Of a stretch of DNA of 37,331 bases, positions 17,601 through 23,932 are shown piece after piece. The notes beneath the pieces were generated by a model, which was not told where the DNA came from, did not search any database, and saw only the letters and a program-made list of their open reading frames with translations. The number at the start of each line of letters is the position of its first letter. Positions within the stretch are counted from its first letter, which is position 1. The DNA comes from Paludibacteraceae bacterium (GTDB lineage: Bacteria; Bacteroidota; Bacteroidia; Bacteroidales; Paludibacteraceae): positions 1 through 37,331 of the forward strand of contig JAFSWF010000034.1 of NCBI GenBank assembly GCA_017444615.1, given 5' to 3'. Position numbers and translations under genes: made by a program.

Positions 17601-18110
17601 TTCGGTGGTCGTGGTAACTCGTTGACTGAAACAATGAAGATTCGCTTGCTGCAATGTAACGCTTTCTTACTCTCGATGCCTGGTATTCCTTGCGTCTTCT
17701 ATCCGCACTGGGCAAAATACAAAGACTTCATCAAACCGATGATCGAAGCCCGTAAATTAGCCGGTGTTCACAATGAGAGTGAAGTGAAAGATGAGTATGC
17801 ACAAGAAAGCGGTTATCAAGCAACGATTGTAGGTAAGTACGGTTATTTGATTCTCTGCTTAGGCGATAAAGCTACTAATAGCGGTAGTAGCAAGTTCGGC
17901 AGCGATTATGAGCTGAAGGCAAGTTACTACAACTATGACAACAACCGTGAGAACTATGAGATTTGGGTGAACCGCGTAACTCCTCTTCCGACCGATGTTG
18001 AGACAACTGAGAGTCCTGTTCTCAAGGCAGAGAAGGTCATGAAGGATGGTCAGTTGTTCATCCGTATGGGTGAGAAGACATTCGATATGACGGGAAGAGA
18101 AGTCAAATGA
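14658..18110 (+). CDS. Large modular secreted alpha-amylase (GH13) with repeated binding modules
   Basis: An 1150-aa protein from the ATG at 14658 (signal peptide MKKIFSILAALVVSVAMWGG). Modules by residue: A1 about 21-122 (TIYLAPNSNW, with WFAVYAF), B1 about 128-230 (FYVTGDSALVVDAG), A2 about 237-348 (FAAWIWGDDLSSQWTDFF), B2 about 352-463, A3 about 472-575 (YAAWIWGDDLSSQWTGFF), then the YGLLVNG module about 578-675 shared with its neighbours. The A modules resemble CBM26/CBM25-type starch-binding domains. The GH13 domain runs from about 680 to 1100 with DIVINH (Asp783), GFRYD (nucleophile Asp881), MESY (acid/base Glu906) and DSHD (Asp971). The tail ends GEKTFDMTGREVK. The modules suggest action on insoluble starch granules. 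A/B repeats are also alike at DNA level, implying recent internal duplication. Confidence 0.92.
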   Translation: MKKIFSILAALVVSVAMWGGTRTIYLAPNSNWTQSNAWFAVYAFGNGTQWYQMTSIEDKYQATIDDKYPTVIFCRMDPASNTLDWNNKWNQTGDLTLPTDGKNLFTVPSGEWDGSTTTWSTYTPPADPVLFYVTGDSALVVDAGLAASKAWNADAIESKADTLTLSLKAGVDYKLKVFVGSSWKGYSDLTEVAEGLNSDADGNICFRLNAAGDVKVIYTSSLFKLVGDFYVKPVVKKTIKLVPKVWANEGSPKFAAWIWGDDLSSQWTDFFTGTGDTLSAQINADADSITFVRMNSALTEPKWNSETETNNVWNQTVNEKIDYESLTYTITGWGEGEGAKSTGTWEAYNPAKFYITGDSALVVDAGLDKAKAWTADAIKSTADSYILSLKAGVDYKLKVTDGTWYDATNNPDAMNAGFDQITAGYVATGLSKDDDNNICFKLATAGNVVVTYTDNLFKLEGNFYAPQVVKKTVKFVPGTWATESYKYAAWIWGDDLSSQWTGFFTGSGDTLSTQINAEADSIIFVRFASSTASPSWEAKEYQTVDEKIDYESLVYTITGLGEGEDPKATGTWEAYCVESYGLLVNGVYHAGTYNALQTEWKEYMLRNVELTKGDSLQVYSVCADASWVISTFSATSHEFEIKNNKYVVDKTGTYDFYFKFIWGGDEVYIAQHGFYGSAVPSECTDVLMQAFFNESYSDDAPGVSSTNDYKLGLGNTRWSTLLGQAEEISSYFDLVWLPPSANGDGMGYHPKNYSNQSSNWGSATELRSLIDALHNGGTKVVADIVINHCQSTTGWLGFPEFDFGEYGKFTPTGAWVCKDDEVNTDPSAGSDYGKATGNYDDGDNWSGARDWAHDMPEVQNMFKAYLQWIRETVGYDGFRYDKGDGFNNWHHDNYNKASGPYIAFMESYNSSSTIKYEIEQANMNLMALDFDTKWSVFNAFASWNYGLGRGSGLISDDYWKKYAVTFIDSHDWFLRSDNENEFGGRGNSLTETMKIRLLQCNAFLLSMPGIPCVFYPHWAKYKDFIKPMIEARKLAGVHNESEVKDEYAQESGYQATIVGKYGYLILCLGDKATNSGSSKFGSDYELKASYYNYDNNRENYEIWVNRVTPLPTDVETTESPVLKAEKVMKDGQLFIRMGEKTFDMTGREVK
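15040..16383 (+). repeat. Internal module duplications in the large amylase
   Basis: Two copies of module A (about 15365-15705 and 16066-16383) and of module B (about 15040-15350 and 15712-16050) alternate. Stretches such as GCATGGATTTGGGG(T/C)GATGA are nearly identical in DNA, and the protein words WIWGDDLSSQWT and TGDSALVVDAGL are exact in both copies. Confidence 0.75.
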
Positions 18111-18153
18111 TAATTGATAATTGACAATTGATAATTGACAATTGAAAGATTGA
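18108..18153. repeat. AATTGATAATTGAC repeat beginning at a stop codon
   Basis: TGATAATTGATAATTGACAA repeats through the gap between two amylase genes, up to the start codon at 18155. The TGA stop at 18108-18110 is part of the first unit. Confidence 0.8.
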
Positions 18154-18154
18154 A

Positions 18155-20587
18155 ATGAAAAAGATTCTGTTGTTTATCTGTGCGCTGTGGACGGTATGTG
18201 CCACAGCGCAGGTAACACCCGATCCGAATCCCATTCCGGTGGGATATACGGGTGAAGTGGTGATTACATACGATGCCTCAGCGGGTAACGGTGCGTTGGC
18301 TAACGCCACGGCTATTTATGCCCATACGGGTCTGATTACTTCCGCTTCGACCAGTACAAGCGACTGGAAGAATGTGGTAGGTTCATGGGGTTCCACCTCT
18401 CAACCTGCGCTGACAAAGAACGCGGAAGGCAAATGGGAATTGACGATTCCGAATATCTACACGTTCTACGGCGTATCTACCTCCACCGATATCAAAGCCT
18501 TAGCTTTCGTTTTCCATGACGGCAAAGGTAGTTCCGCCACGGCAGGCAAGACAGCCAGTGGTGGAGATATCTTGGTTTATCTGGGCGAAGAGACCGGTGG
18601 AGACATCTGGGATGCTGTAGAAGGTGTGACGGCTGTGACCAAAGCCCGTCCGAGCGGCGTAAGCAACGGAATCTACTACGGTGCAGACGGCACTTCGGTT
18701 ACCTTGTGTACTTATGCTGCAAGCAAGACCGAGGCTGCGAAGCGTGTGTTCCTGTTAGGCGATATGACGGATTGGAAGTTGAGTAAGGATTATCAGCTGT
18801 ACAAGGACGGTAACTATTTCTGGATTACGTTGACAGGTTTGACGAAAGGCAAAGAATATCGCTTCCAATATGCCGTAGAGCGCGCGGATGGCGTGAAGAA
18901 GCAGATATGCGACGTCTATTCGGAGAAGGTGCTCCACCCCGATGATCAATGGGAGCCTAAGCAGGTTGACCCGACGCTTATCGATTATCCGACCAAAGGA
19001 GCGGATGGCGGTTATGTGACGGTTATTCAGCCCGGAAAAGCAGCATATGATTGGAGCAGCGCTACGCTCAATTTCAAGCGTCCGAACAAGAACAATTTGA
19101 TTATCTACGAGGCTTGGGTATTTGATTACTCGACCAAACGGACTTTCAAAGGAATGATTGAGCGGTTGGATTACCTGCAGAACCTTGGCGTGAACGCGCT
19201 GGAGTTAATGCCTGTATCGGAGTTCGGCGGCAATCAGAGTTGGGGATACAACCCCACTCTCTACTTCGCTGTAGATAAGACCTATGGCAAATCAGATGAT
19301 TTGAAACAACTGATTGATGAATGCCATAAACGCGGCATAGCGGTTATCATAGACATGGTCTTCAATCACACGACCGGCTTAAACCCCATGGCGAAATTGT
19401 ATCCATGGACGAGTTCGGATAAGTCAGTAAGCGAATTAGGCAAGAACCCGTGGTTTAATCTTAGTCCGCCAGAGGGCAATAACGGTTACGGAGACGAAGA
19501 ATGGAACCATGATTTTGGTCCGGCGCATGAGATGTTCACACGCGTGTTCCAATATTGGTTGAAGGAATACAAAGTAGATGGTTTCCGCTTGGACTTGAGC
19601 CATGGTCTATGCGGCAATTCAAAAAATGCAGTGGCAAATCTGAGAGACTACTACAATAATGGCGTCAAAGCCGTTTCCAGCGATGCGTACATGATTTTGG
19701 AGCATTGGGGCGATAATATGGCCCAAGACCAATCCGATTTGATCAGTTCGGGCATGTTATGCTGGACAGGTAATGCGTTATGCTGCGCCTATTATCAGAC
19801 TGCTATGGGTTGGATCAAGCCCGATGATGATGGTCATACTGACGCTTTTGATGCTGCTAATAAGGATGGTTATGTATCTTACGCAGAAAGCCATGACGAA
19901 GAGCGCATGCAATACAAGGCGAAGATGTATGGTGCAGCCGACCTGAAGACGAATGAAACGGCTCGTTTAGGCCGCGTAGCGGAGAACGTAGCGTTCAACG
20001 TGCTGCTTAACGGCGCACATATGTTGTACCAATTCGAAGAAATCGGTTATGATATCTCTATCGACTATAACGGTCGTACGGGCACAAAGCCTAATCCTTC
20101 CACCAAGGGTTATTTCAAGCAGGAAGCGCGTATTGATGCTTTCACCAAATGCGCACAAGTGATTACGCTGCGTACGCAATTGATGCCGTCTGTGTTTGAA
20201 GGTAATCCGACGGCTGCGAATATAGGATCTAGAGTGATCGTCCGCACTATCCAATGGGGTAATAATGTGTTTGCCGTAGCTAACTTTAGCGCAACAGACA
20301 ACCAGACAGCCACTTTGCCAAGCGGTACATGGTATGACTATTTGAACGGCGGTGGCAAAGCCGGTTCGAGTTATACGCTAAAACCGGGCGAGTTGAAGGT
20401 CTTCACCGGTAGTCCGGTTCAGGCTCCGACCTTCGCAGACATTGAGAAACGCGATGCACAAGGAGTGGAGGAAATTGGCAATGGACAATGGACAATGGAC
20501 AATGGACAGAAGATCCTCTATAACGGTCAAATGTTGATTAAGCGCGGAGATAAGGTGTATACGGTAACGGGACAACGAGTTAACTAG
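18155..20587 (+). CDS. Secreted GH13 enzyme with N-terminal beta domains (pullulanase/amylase-like)
   Basis: An 810-aa protein with a signal peptide (MKKILLFICALWTVCATAQ). Residues about 25-150 form a beta-sandwich (GEVVITYDASAGNG, FVFHDGKG), and about 195-265 look like a CBM48/early-set domain (RVFLLGDMTDW). The GH13 barrel begins near 318 (LIIYEAWVFDY) with all signatures: DMVFNH (Asp400), GFRLD (nucleophile Asp480), LEHW (acid/base Glu516) and SHDE (Asp581). Domain order resembles pullulanases, glycogen-debranching and branching-type GH13 enzymes rather than the other three amylases here, so alpha-1,6 activity is possible but unproven. A GGACAATGG repeat precedes the tail (GDKVYTVTGQRVN). 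The TAG stop is inside a CTAG tract. Confidence 0.9.
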   Translation: MKKILLFICALWTVCATAQVTPDPNPIPVGYTGEVVITYDASAGNGALANATAIYAHTGLITSASTSTSDWKNVVGSWGSTSQPALTKNAEGKWELTIPNIYTFYGVSTSTDIKALAFVFHDGKGSSATAGKTASGGDILVYLGEETGGDIWDAVEGVTAVTKARPSGVSNGIYYGADGTSVTLCTYAASKTEAAKRVFLLGDMTDWKLSKDYQLYKDGNYFWITLTGLTKGKEYRFQYAVERADGVKKQICDVYSEKVLHPDDQWEPKQVDPTLIDYPTKGADGGYVTVIQPGKAAYDWSSATLNFKRPNKNNLIIYEAWVFDYSTKRTFKGMIERLDYLQNLGVNALELMPVSEFGGNQSWGYNPTLYFAVDKTYGKSDDLKQLIDECHKRGIAVIIDMVFNHTTGLNPMAKLYPWTSSDKSVSELGKNPWFNLSPPEGNNGYGDEEWNHDFGPAHEMFTRVFQYWLKEYKVDGFRLDLSHGLCGNSKNAVANLRDYYNNGVKAVSSDAYMILEHWGDNMAQDQSDLISSGMLCWTGNALCCAYYQTAMGWIKPDDDGHTDAFDAANKDGYVSYAESHDEERMQYKAKMYGAADLKTNETARLGRVAENVAFNVLLNGAHMLYQFEEIGYDISIDYNGRTGTKPNPSTKGYFKQEARIDAFTKCAQVITLRTQLMPSVFEGNPTAANIGSRVIVRTIQWGNNVFAVANFSATDNQTATLPSGTWYDYLNGGGKAGSSYTLKPGELKVFTGSPVQAPTFADIEKRDAQGVEEIGNGQWTMDNGQKILYNGQMLIKRGDKVYTVTGQRVN
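20474..20509 (+). repeat. GGACAATGG tandem repeat in the tail linker of the fourth GH13 gene
   Basis: About four units of ATGGACA encode GNGQWTMDNGQ directly before the C-terminal tail. The reverse complement of this family encodes a signal-peptide core in the lipoprotein gene at 33616. Confidence 0.75.
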
Positions 20588-20631
20588 TATTCTAGCATTC
20601 TAGATTTCTAGATGACTAGATGACTAACTAA
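20579..20631. repeat. CTAG-family repeat beginning at a stop codon
   Basis: GTTAACTAGTATTCTAGCAT, then TTCTAGATTTCTAGATGACTAG words. The TAG stop at 20585-20587 is the first CTAG word. The tract fills the gap to the first kinase. Confidence 0.8.
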
Positions 20632-20641
20632 GAAGCGAATT

Positions 20642-21274
20642 ATGTATATCGCGATCGCAGGAAATATAGGAGCAGGCAAAACGACGCTGACGAAGATGTT
20701 GGCGAAGTATTACGGATGGGAACCGCGCTTTGAGAGCGTCAATTTTAATCCGTATCTGGAAGATTATTACGCTGATATCAATCGGTGGGCGTTTTGCCTG
20801 GAGACCTATTTCCTGAAGGAGCGGTTCCGCGATATGTTAGCGGTTCAGCAAAGCACGCACACGATTGTGCAGGACCGCTCCATCTTCGAAGGCGTGTACG
20901 TATTCGTTCGCAATAACTACGAGCGCGGAGACTTGTCTGACCGTGATTATGAGACCTATATGGAGCTATTTGAGTTGATGAAGCTGAAGATGAAACGCCC
21001 CGATATGATGATTTATCTTCGCAAATCGGTTCCGGCTCTGGTGGCACAGATTCAAAAACGCGGACGCGATTACGAGCAGACCATGCAAATCGATTATCTG
21101 CGTGGACTGAACGAGAAATATGAGGACTTTATCTTCCATCAGTACGACGGCAAAGTGCTGGTGATTGAGTCGGATAATTTGGATTTTGAGAATAACCCCG
21201 AGGACTTCCGACTGGTGGTCAATAAAGTGGATGCGGAGTTATTCGGATTATTCAGTGAACAAAATTGGAAATAA
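20642..21274 (+). CDS. Deoxynucleoside kinase, first of a tandem pair
   Basis: A 210-aa cytosolic kinase of the dCK/dGK/dAK family that phosphorylates deoxynucleosides for salvage. It shows the P-loop GNIGAGKTT (residues 7-15), the conserved Glu31 (FESV), the signature DRS (78-80, VQDRSIFE) and the Arg-rich lid QKRGRDYE (138-145). Length fits the bacterial family. It ends one base before the start of a close paralogue; similarity covers the full length (WEPRFESV, NPYL, SDRD, VAQIQKRGR). The tandem layout resembles Lactobacillus dAK/dGK, whose products form a heterodimer. Preferred base cannot be read here. Confidence 0.9.
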   Translation: MYIAIAGNIGAGKTTLTKMLAKYYGWEPRFESVNFNPYLEDYYADINRWAFCLETYFLKERFRDMLAVQQSTHTIVQDRSIFEGVYVFVRNNYERGDLSDRDYETYMELFELMKLKMKRPDMMIYLRKSVPALVAQIQKRGRDYEQTMQIDYLRGLNEKYEDFIFHQYDGKVLVIESDNLDFENNPEDFRLVVNKVDAELFGLFSEQNWK

Positions 21275-21275
21275 T

Positions 21276-21923
21276 ATGCATATAGCAGTAGCAGGAAACA
21301 TCGGTTGCGGAAAGACGACGCTAACCAACATGCTCGCCAAACATTACGGTTGGGAGCCGCGATTTGAGAGTGTGGACTACAATCCTTATTTGAGCGATTT
21401 CTATGCCGATATGGCGCGGTGGTCGTTCAATCTGCAGGTTTATTTTCTGAACAAGCGTTTCAAGGACGTAGTTGAGATCGGTCAGCAGGATAAGTATATT
21501 ATTCAAGATCGCACCATCTATGAGGACGCGCGTATATTTGCGCCGAACTTGCATGAACAAGGTTTTATGTCTGACCGTGATTTTGAGAATTATCGCGATC
21601 TCTTCGATCTGATGATGTCTTTGGTTAAGATGCCGGATCTGCTGATTTATGTGCGTGCGTCTCTGCCGACGTTGGTAGCGCAGATACAGAAACGCGGTCG
21701 CGGTTACGAGCAATCGATCCGTATGGACTACCTGCAAGGATTGAACGATAAGTACGAGAATTGGATCAAAGATTACAAGGGTAATTTGCTGATTGTACCG
21801 GGCGATGAGATTAAGTTCGGCGAGAACCCCGAGCATTTCCGCTGGGTGACGGATCGAATTGATGCCGAGTTATTCGGTCTCTTCCCCTTTGAAGCCACCG
21901 AACAAACGGGTAAGGAGATTTAA
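21276..21923 (+). CDS. Deoxynucleoside kinase, second of a tandem pair
   Basis: A 215-aa paralogue of the preceding kinase. The start at 21276 sits one base after its stop and aligns exactly with the first kinase's N-terminus (MHIAVAGNIGCGKTT), so the longer in-frame reading from 21165 is rejected. P-loop 7-15, Glu31, DRT at 78-80 (DRTIYED, where the partner has DRSIFE) and the lid QKRGRGYE are present. The different residues after DR may reflect a different substrate preference. Its TAA stop overlaps the dxs ATG (TAATG), suggesting translational coupling. Confidence 0.9.
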   Translation: MHIAVAGNIGCGKTTLTNMLAKHYGWEPRFESVDYNPYLSDFYADMARWSFNLQVYFLNKRFKDVVEIGQQDKYIIQDRTIYEDARIFAPNLHEQGFMSDRDFENYRDLFDLMMSLVKMPDLLIYVRASLPTLVAQIQKRGRGYEQSIRMDYLQGLNDKYENWIKDYKGNLLIVPGDEIKFGENPEHFRWVTDRIDAELFGLFPFEATEQTGKEI

Positions 21924-23932
21924 TGGAATATACCTATATCAATCATATCGATTCGCCGGCTGATTTGAAGAAGCTGAAGGTGGAAGAATTGCCGACTGTG
22001 TGTGCAGAATTGCGGCAATTTATCATCGAGGCGCTGAGTAAGAACCCCGGTCATCTGGCATCGTCGTTAGGTACGATTGAGTTGACTGTGGCCTTGCACT
22101 ACGTGTTTGACACGCCGAACGATAAGTTGGTTTGGGATGTAGGTCATCAGGCATATGCACATAAGATTCTGACAGGAAGGCGTGATCGTTTTCATACCAA
22201 CCGGCAGTTCAAGGGATTGAGTCCGTTTACGAACCCAGCAGAAAGCGAGTACGATGCGTTCATTGCCGGTCACGCCAGCAATTCGATTTCCGCTGCGCTG
22301 GGCATGGATATAGCTATCAGCCGTCAGCATTCAGATGTCAGCGCACGCAATGTAGTGGCGATTATCGGCGACGGGGCGATGACAGGTGGTTTGGCATTTG
22401 AGGGCTTGAATAACACCTCGATGGACAAGAACAATTTGCTGATTGTGCTCAATGATAACCATATGGCGATTGATCCGCTGAAGGGTGGTTTTACGCAATA
22501 TCTGGTGGATATCACAACGAGCGCAACGTACAATAAATGGCGTTGGAACTTGTATCGTGCGTTCGTCAAATTGCATCTGATTGACGAGAACAAGAAAGCG
22601 CGTATCTTACGACGAAACAATACCGTCAAGGCTGCGCTGAGTAATCAAAAAAGCAATATCTTCACGGGTCTGAACATCCGCTATTTTGGTCCTACGGACG
22701 GTCATGATGTAGTGAGTCTGGTGCGTATATTGAGTGAGATCAAGCACCATAAAGGTCCAAAAGTGCTGCATATCATCACTAAGAAAGGCAAAGGTTACGC
22801 GCCGGCGGAGAATGACCAGACTGTTTGGCATGCACCGGGGGAGTTTGATGTTGCCACTGGGCAAAGGACCGCTGACGCTGTAAGACCGTCGCAGAGCGAC
22901 TGTAAGACCGCAGACGCTGTAGGACCGGCCTTGCCTGTAGGACCAATTTCTCCCTTATGGCAAGAGGTGTTTGGGAATACGTTGCTGGAGTTAGCCAAGG
23001 AAGACGAACGGATAGTAGGCGTGACGCCGGCTATGCCGAGTGGATGCTCGATGAGTATTATGCAGAAAGAGTTGCCGGAACGGGTGTTTGATGTCGGGAT
23101 TGCCGAAGGGCATGCGGTGACGTTTAGTGCAGGTTTGGCGAAGGAGGGTTTGATTCCGTATTGCAATATCTACTCCACTTTCCTGCAACGCGCGTACGAT
23201 AATATCGTGCATGATGTAGCGCTGCAGAACCTGCATGTGGTGCTTTGTATCGACCGTGCAGGTATCGTGGGCAATGACGGTGCCACGCACCATGGATTGC
23301 TGGATTTGACGTATCTGCGGCCGATTCCTAATATGCATATTTGTGCACCTCGTACAGCAGAAGATCTGGAAGAGATGCTTCGGTTGGCGAAGGCGTTGGA
23401 AGGGCCAATAGCCGTTCGTTATCCACGCGGCAGAGCCACGATGGATGACCGCTTCGCTGTAGGACCGTCGCAAAGCGACTGTAAGACCGCTGACGCTGTT
23501 AGACCGGCTTCGCCTGTTAGAGTCGGCAAAGGTGTGAAACTTAGGGACGGAAAAGATGTAGCGGTACTGACGATTGGCAGTATCGGTAATCCGATGGCGG
23601 AAGCGATTGAAGCTGTCAGCAATCAGCAATCAGTAATAAGCTTTGCGCATTATGACATGCGGTGGGTGAAACCGTTGGATGAGGAATTGCTGCACGAGGT
23701 GGGTAAGCGATTTAAGACGATTGTGACGGCGGAGGACGGATTGATTGCCGGTGGGTTTGGTAGTGCTGTACTGGAATGGATGGCGGACCATGGTTATTCG
23801 CCTCGCGTGATCCGTCTTGGCGTCAAAGACCAGTTTGTAGAACATGGTTCGACCAAAGAATTGTATCATTTACTGAAATTAGATAAGGAGGGTTTGTTAT
23901 GCGAATTATCATCGTTGGCGCAGGCGAAGTAG
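21923..23932 (+). CDS. dxs: 1-deoxy-D-xylulose-5-phosphate synthase with in-frame repeat inserts
   Basis: A 669-aa thiamine-diphosphate enzyme that makes DXP from pyruvate and glyceraldehyde 3-phosphate, the first step of the MEP isoprenoid pathway. Visible are NPGHLASSLG (His44), DVGHQAYAHKILTGR (His75), the ThDP/metal motif GDGAMTGG ... NDN (149-179), and the catalytic Glu395 in IAEGHAVTF. The C-terminal domain has DMRWVKPLDE and GGFGSAV. E. coli DXS has 620 residues; the extra length comes largely from repeats at residues about 132-141, 315-341, 509-534 and 563-573, all at loops or domain junctions, so the enzyme is probably active. Upstream it couples to the kinase; downstream its end overlaps trkA by 34 nt. 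Confidence 0.95.
   Translation: MEYTYINHIDSPADLKKLKVEELPTVCAELRQFIIEALSKNPGHLASSLGTIELTVALHYVFDTPNDKLVWDVGHQAYAHKILTGRRDRFHTNRQFKGLSPFTNPAESEYDAFIAGHASNSISAALGMDIAISRQHSDVSARNVVAIIGDGAMTGGLAFEGLNNTSMDKNNLLIVLNDNHMAIDPLKGGFTQYLVDITTSATYNKWRWNLYRAFVKLHLIDENKKARILRRNNTVKAALSNQKSNIFTGLNIRYFGPTDGHDVVSLVRILSEIKHHKGPKVLHIITKKGKGYAPAENDQTVWHAPGEFDVATGQRTADAVRPSQSDCKTADAVGPALPVGPISPLWQEVFGNTLLELAKEDERIVGVTPAMPSGCSMSIMQKELPERVFDVGIAEGHAVTFSAGLAKEGLIPYCNIYSTFLQRAYDNIVHDVALQNLHVVLCIDRAGIVGNDGATHHGLLDLTYLRPIPNMHICAPRTAEDLEEMLRLAKALEGPIAVRYPRGRATMDDRFAVGPSQSDCKTADAVRPASPVRVGKGVKLRDGKDVAVLTIGSIGNPMAEAIEAVSNQQSVISFAHYDMRWVKPLDEELLHEVGKRFKTIVTAEDGLIAGGFGSAVLEWMADHGYSPRVIRLGVKDQFVEHGSTKELYHLLKLDKEGLLCELSSLAQAK
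22315..22346 (+). repeat. CATTCAGCC-family repeat inside dxs
   Basis: TATCAGCCGTCAGCATTCAG and ATGTCAGCGC encode ISRQHSDVSAR. In E. coli DXS the same loop before the ThDP motif is shorter by about three residues. Confidence 0.65.
22867..22944 (+). repeat. Composite four-unit mini-hairpin insert in dxs (copy 1)
   Basis: A 78-nt insert with four units that each begin GACCG and end CTGTAA or CTGTAG, of 17, 22, 17 and 18 nt, plus a final GACC. Unit 2 is a clean hairpin (GTCGC-AGA-GCGAC). It encodes words such as TADAVRPSQSDC in the linker between the first and second DXS domains. Confidence 0.85.
23447..23524 (+). repeat. Composite four-unit mini-hairpin insert in dxs (copy 2)
   Basis: Also 78 nt, with the same unit order (16, 22, 17, 18 nt plus 5). 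Unit 2 is GTCGC-AAA-GCGAC and unit 4 contains GGC-TTC-GCC. It encodes GPSQSDCKTADAVRP after the conserved VRYPRG block. Confidence 0.85.
23610..23640 (+). repeat. CAATCAG repeat inside dxs
   Basis: GTCAGCAATCAGCAATCAGT encodes VSNQQSVISF, a few residues longer than the same loop of E. coli DXS before DMRWVKPLD. Confidence 0.6.

Noticed and set aside
20579..20631. Insertion-sequence end or attachment site suggested by palindromic CTAG words
   Set aside because: No transposase or integrase reading frame exists nearby and the words form a low-complexity tract rather than terminal inverted repeats.
21165..21275. N-terminal extension of the second kinase
   Set aside because: It overlaps the end of the first kinase, is absent from the family, and the P-loop alignment supports the start at 21276.
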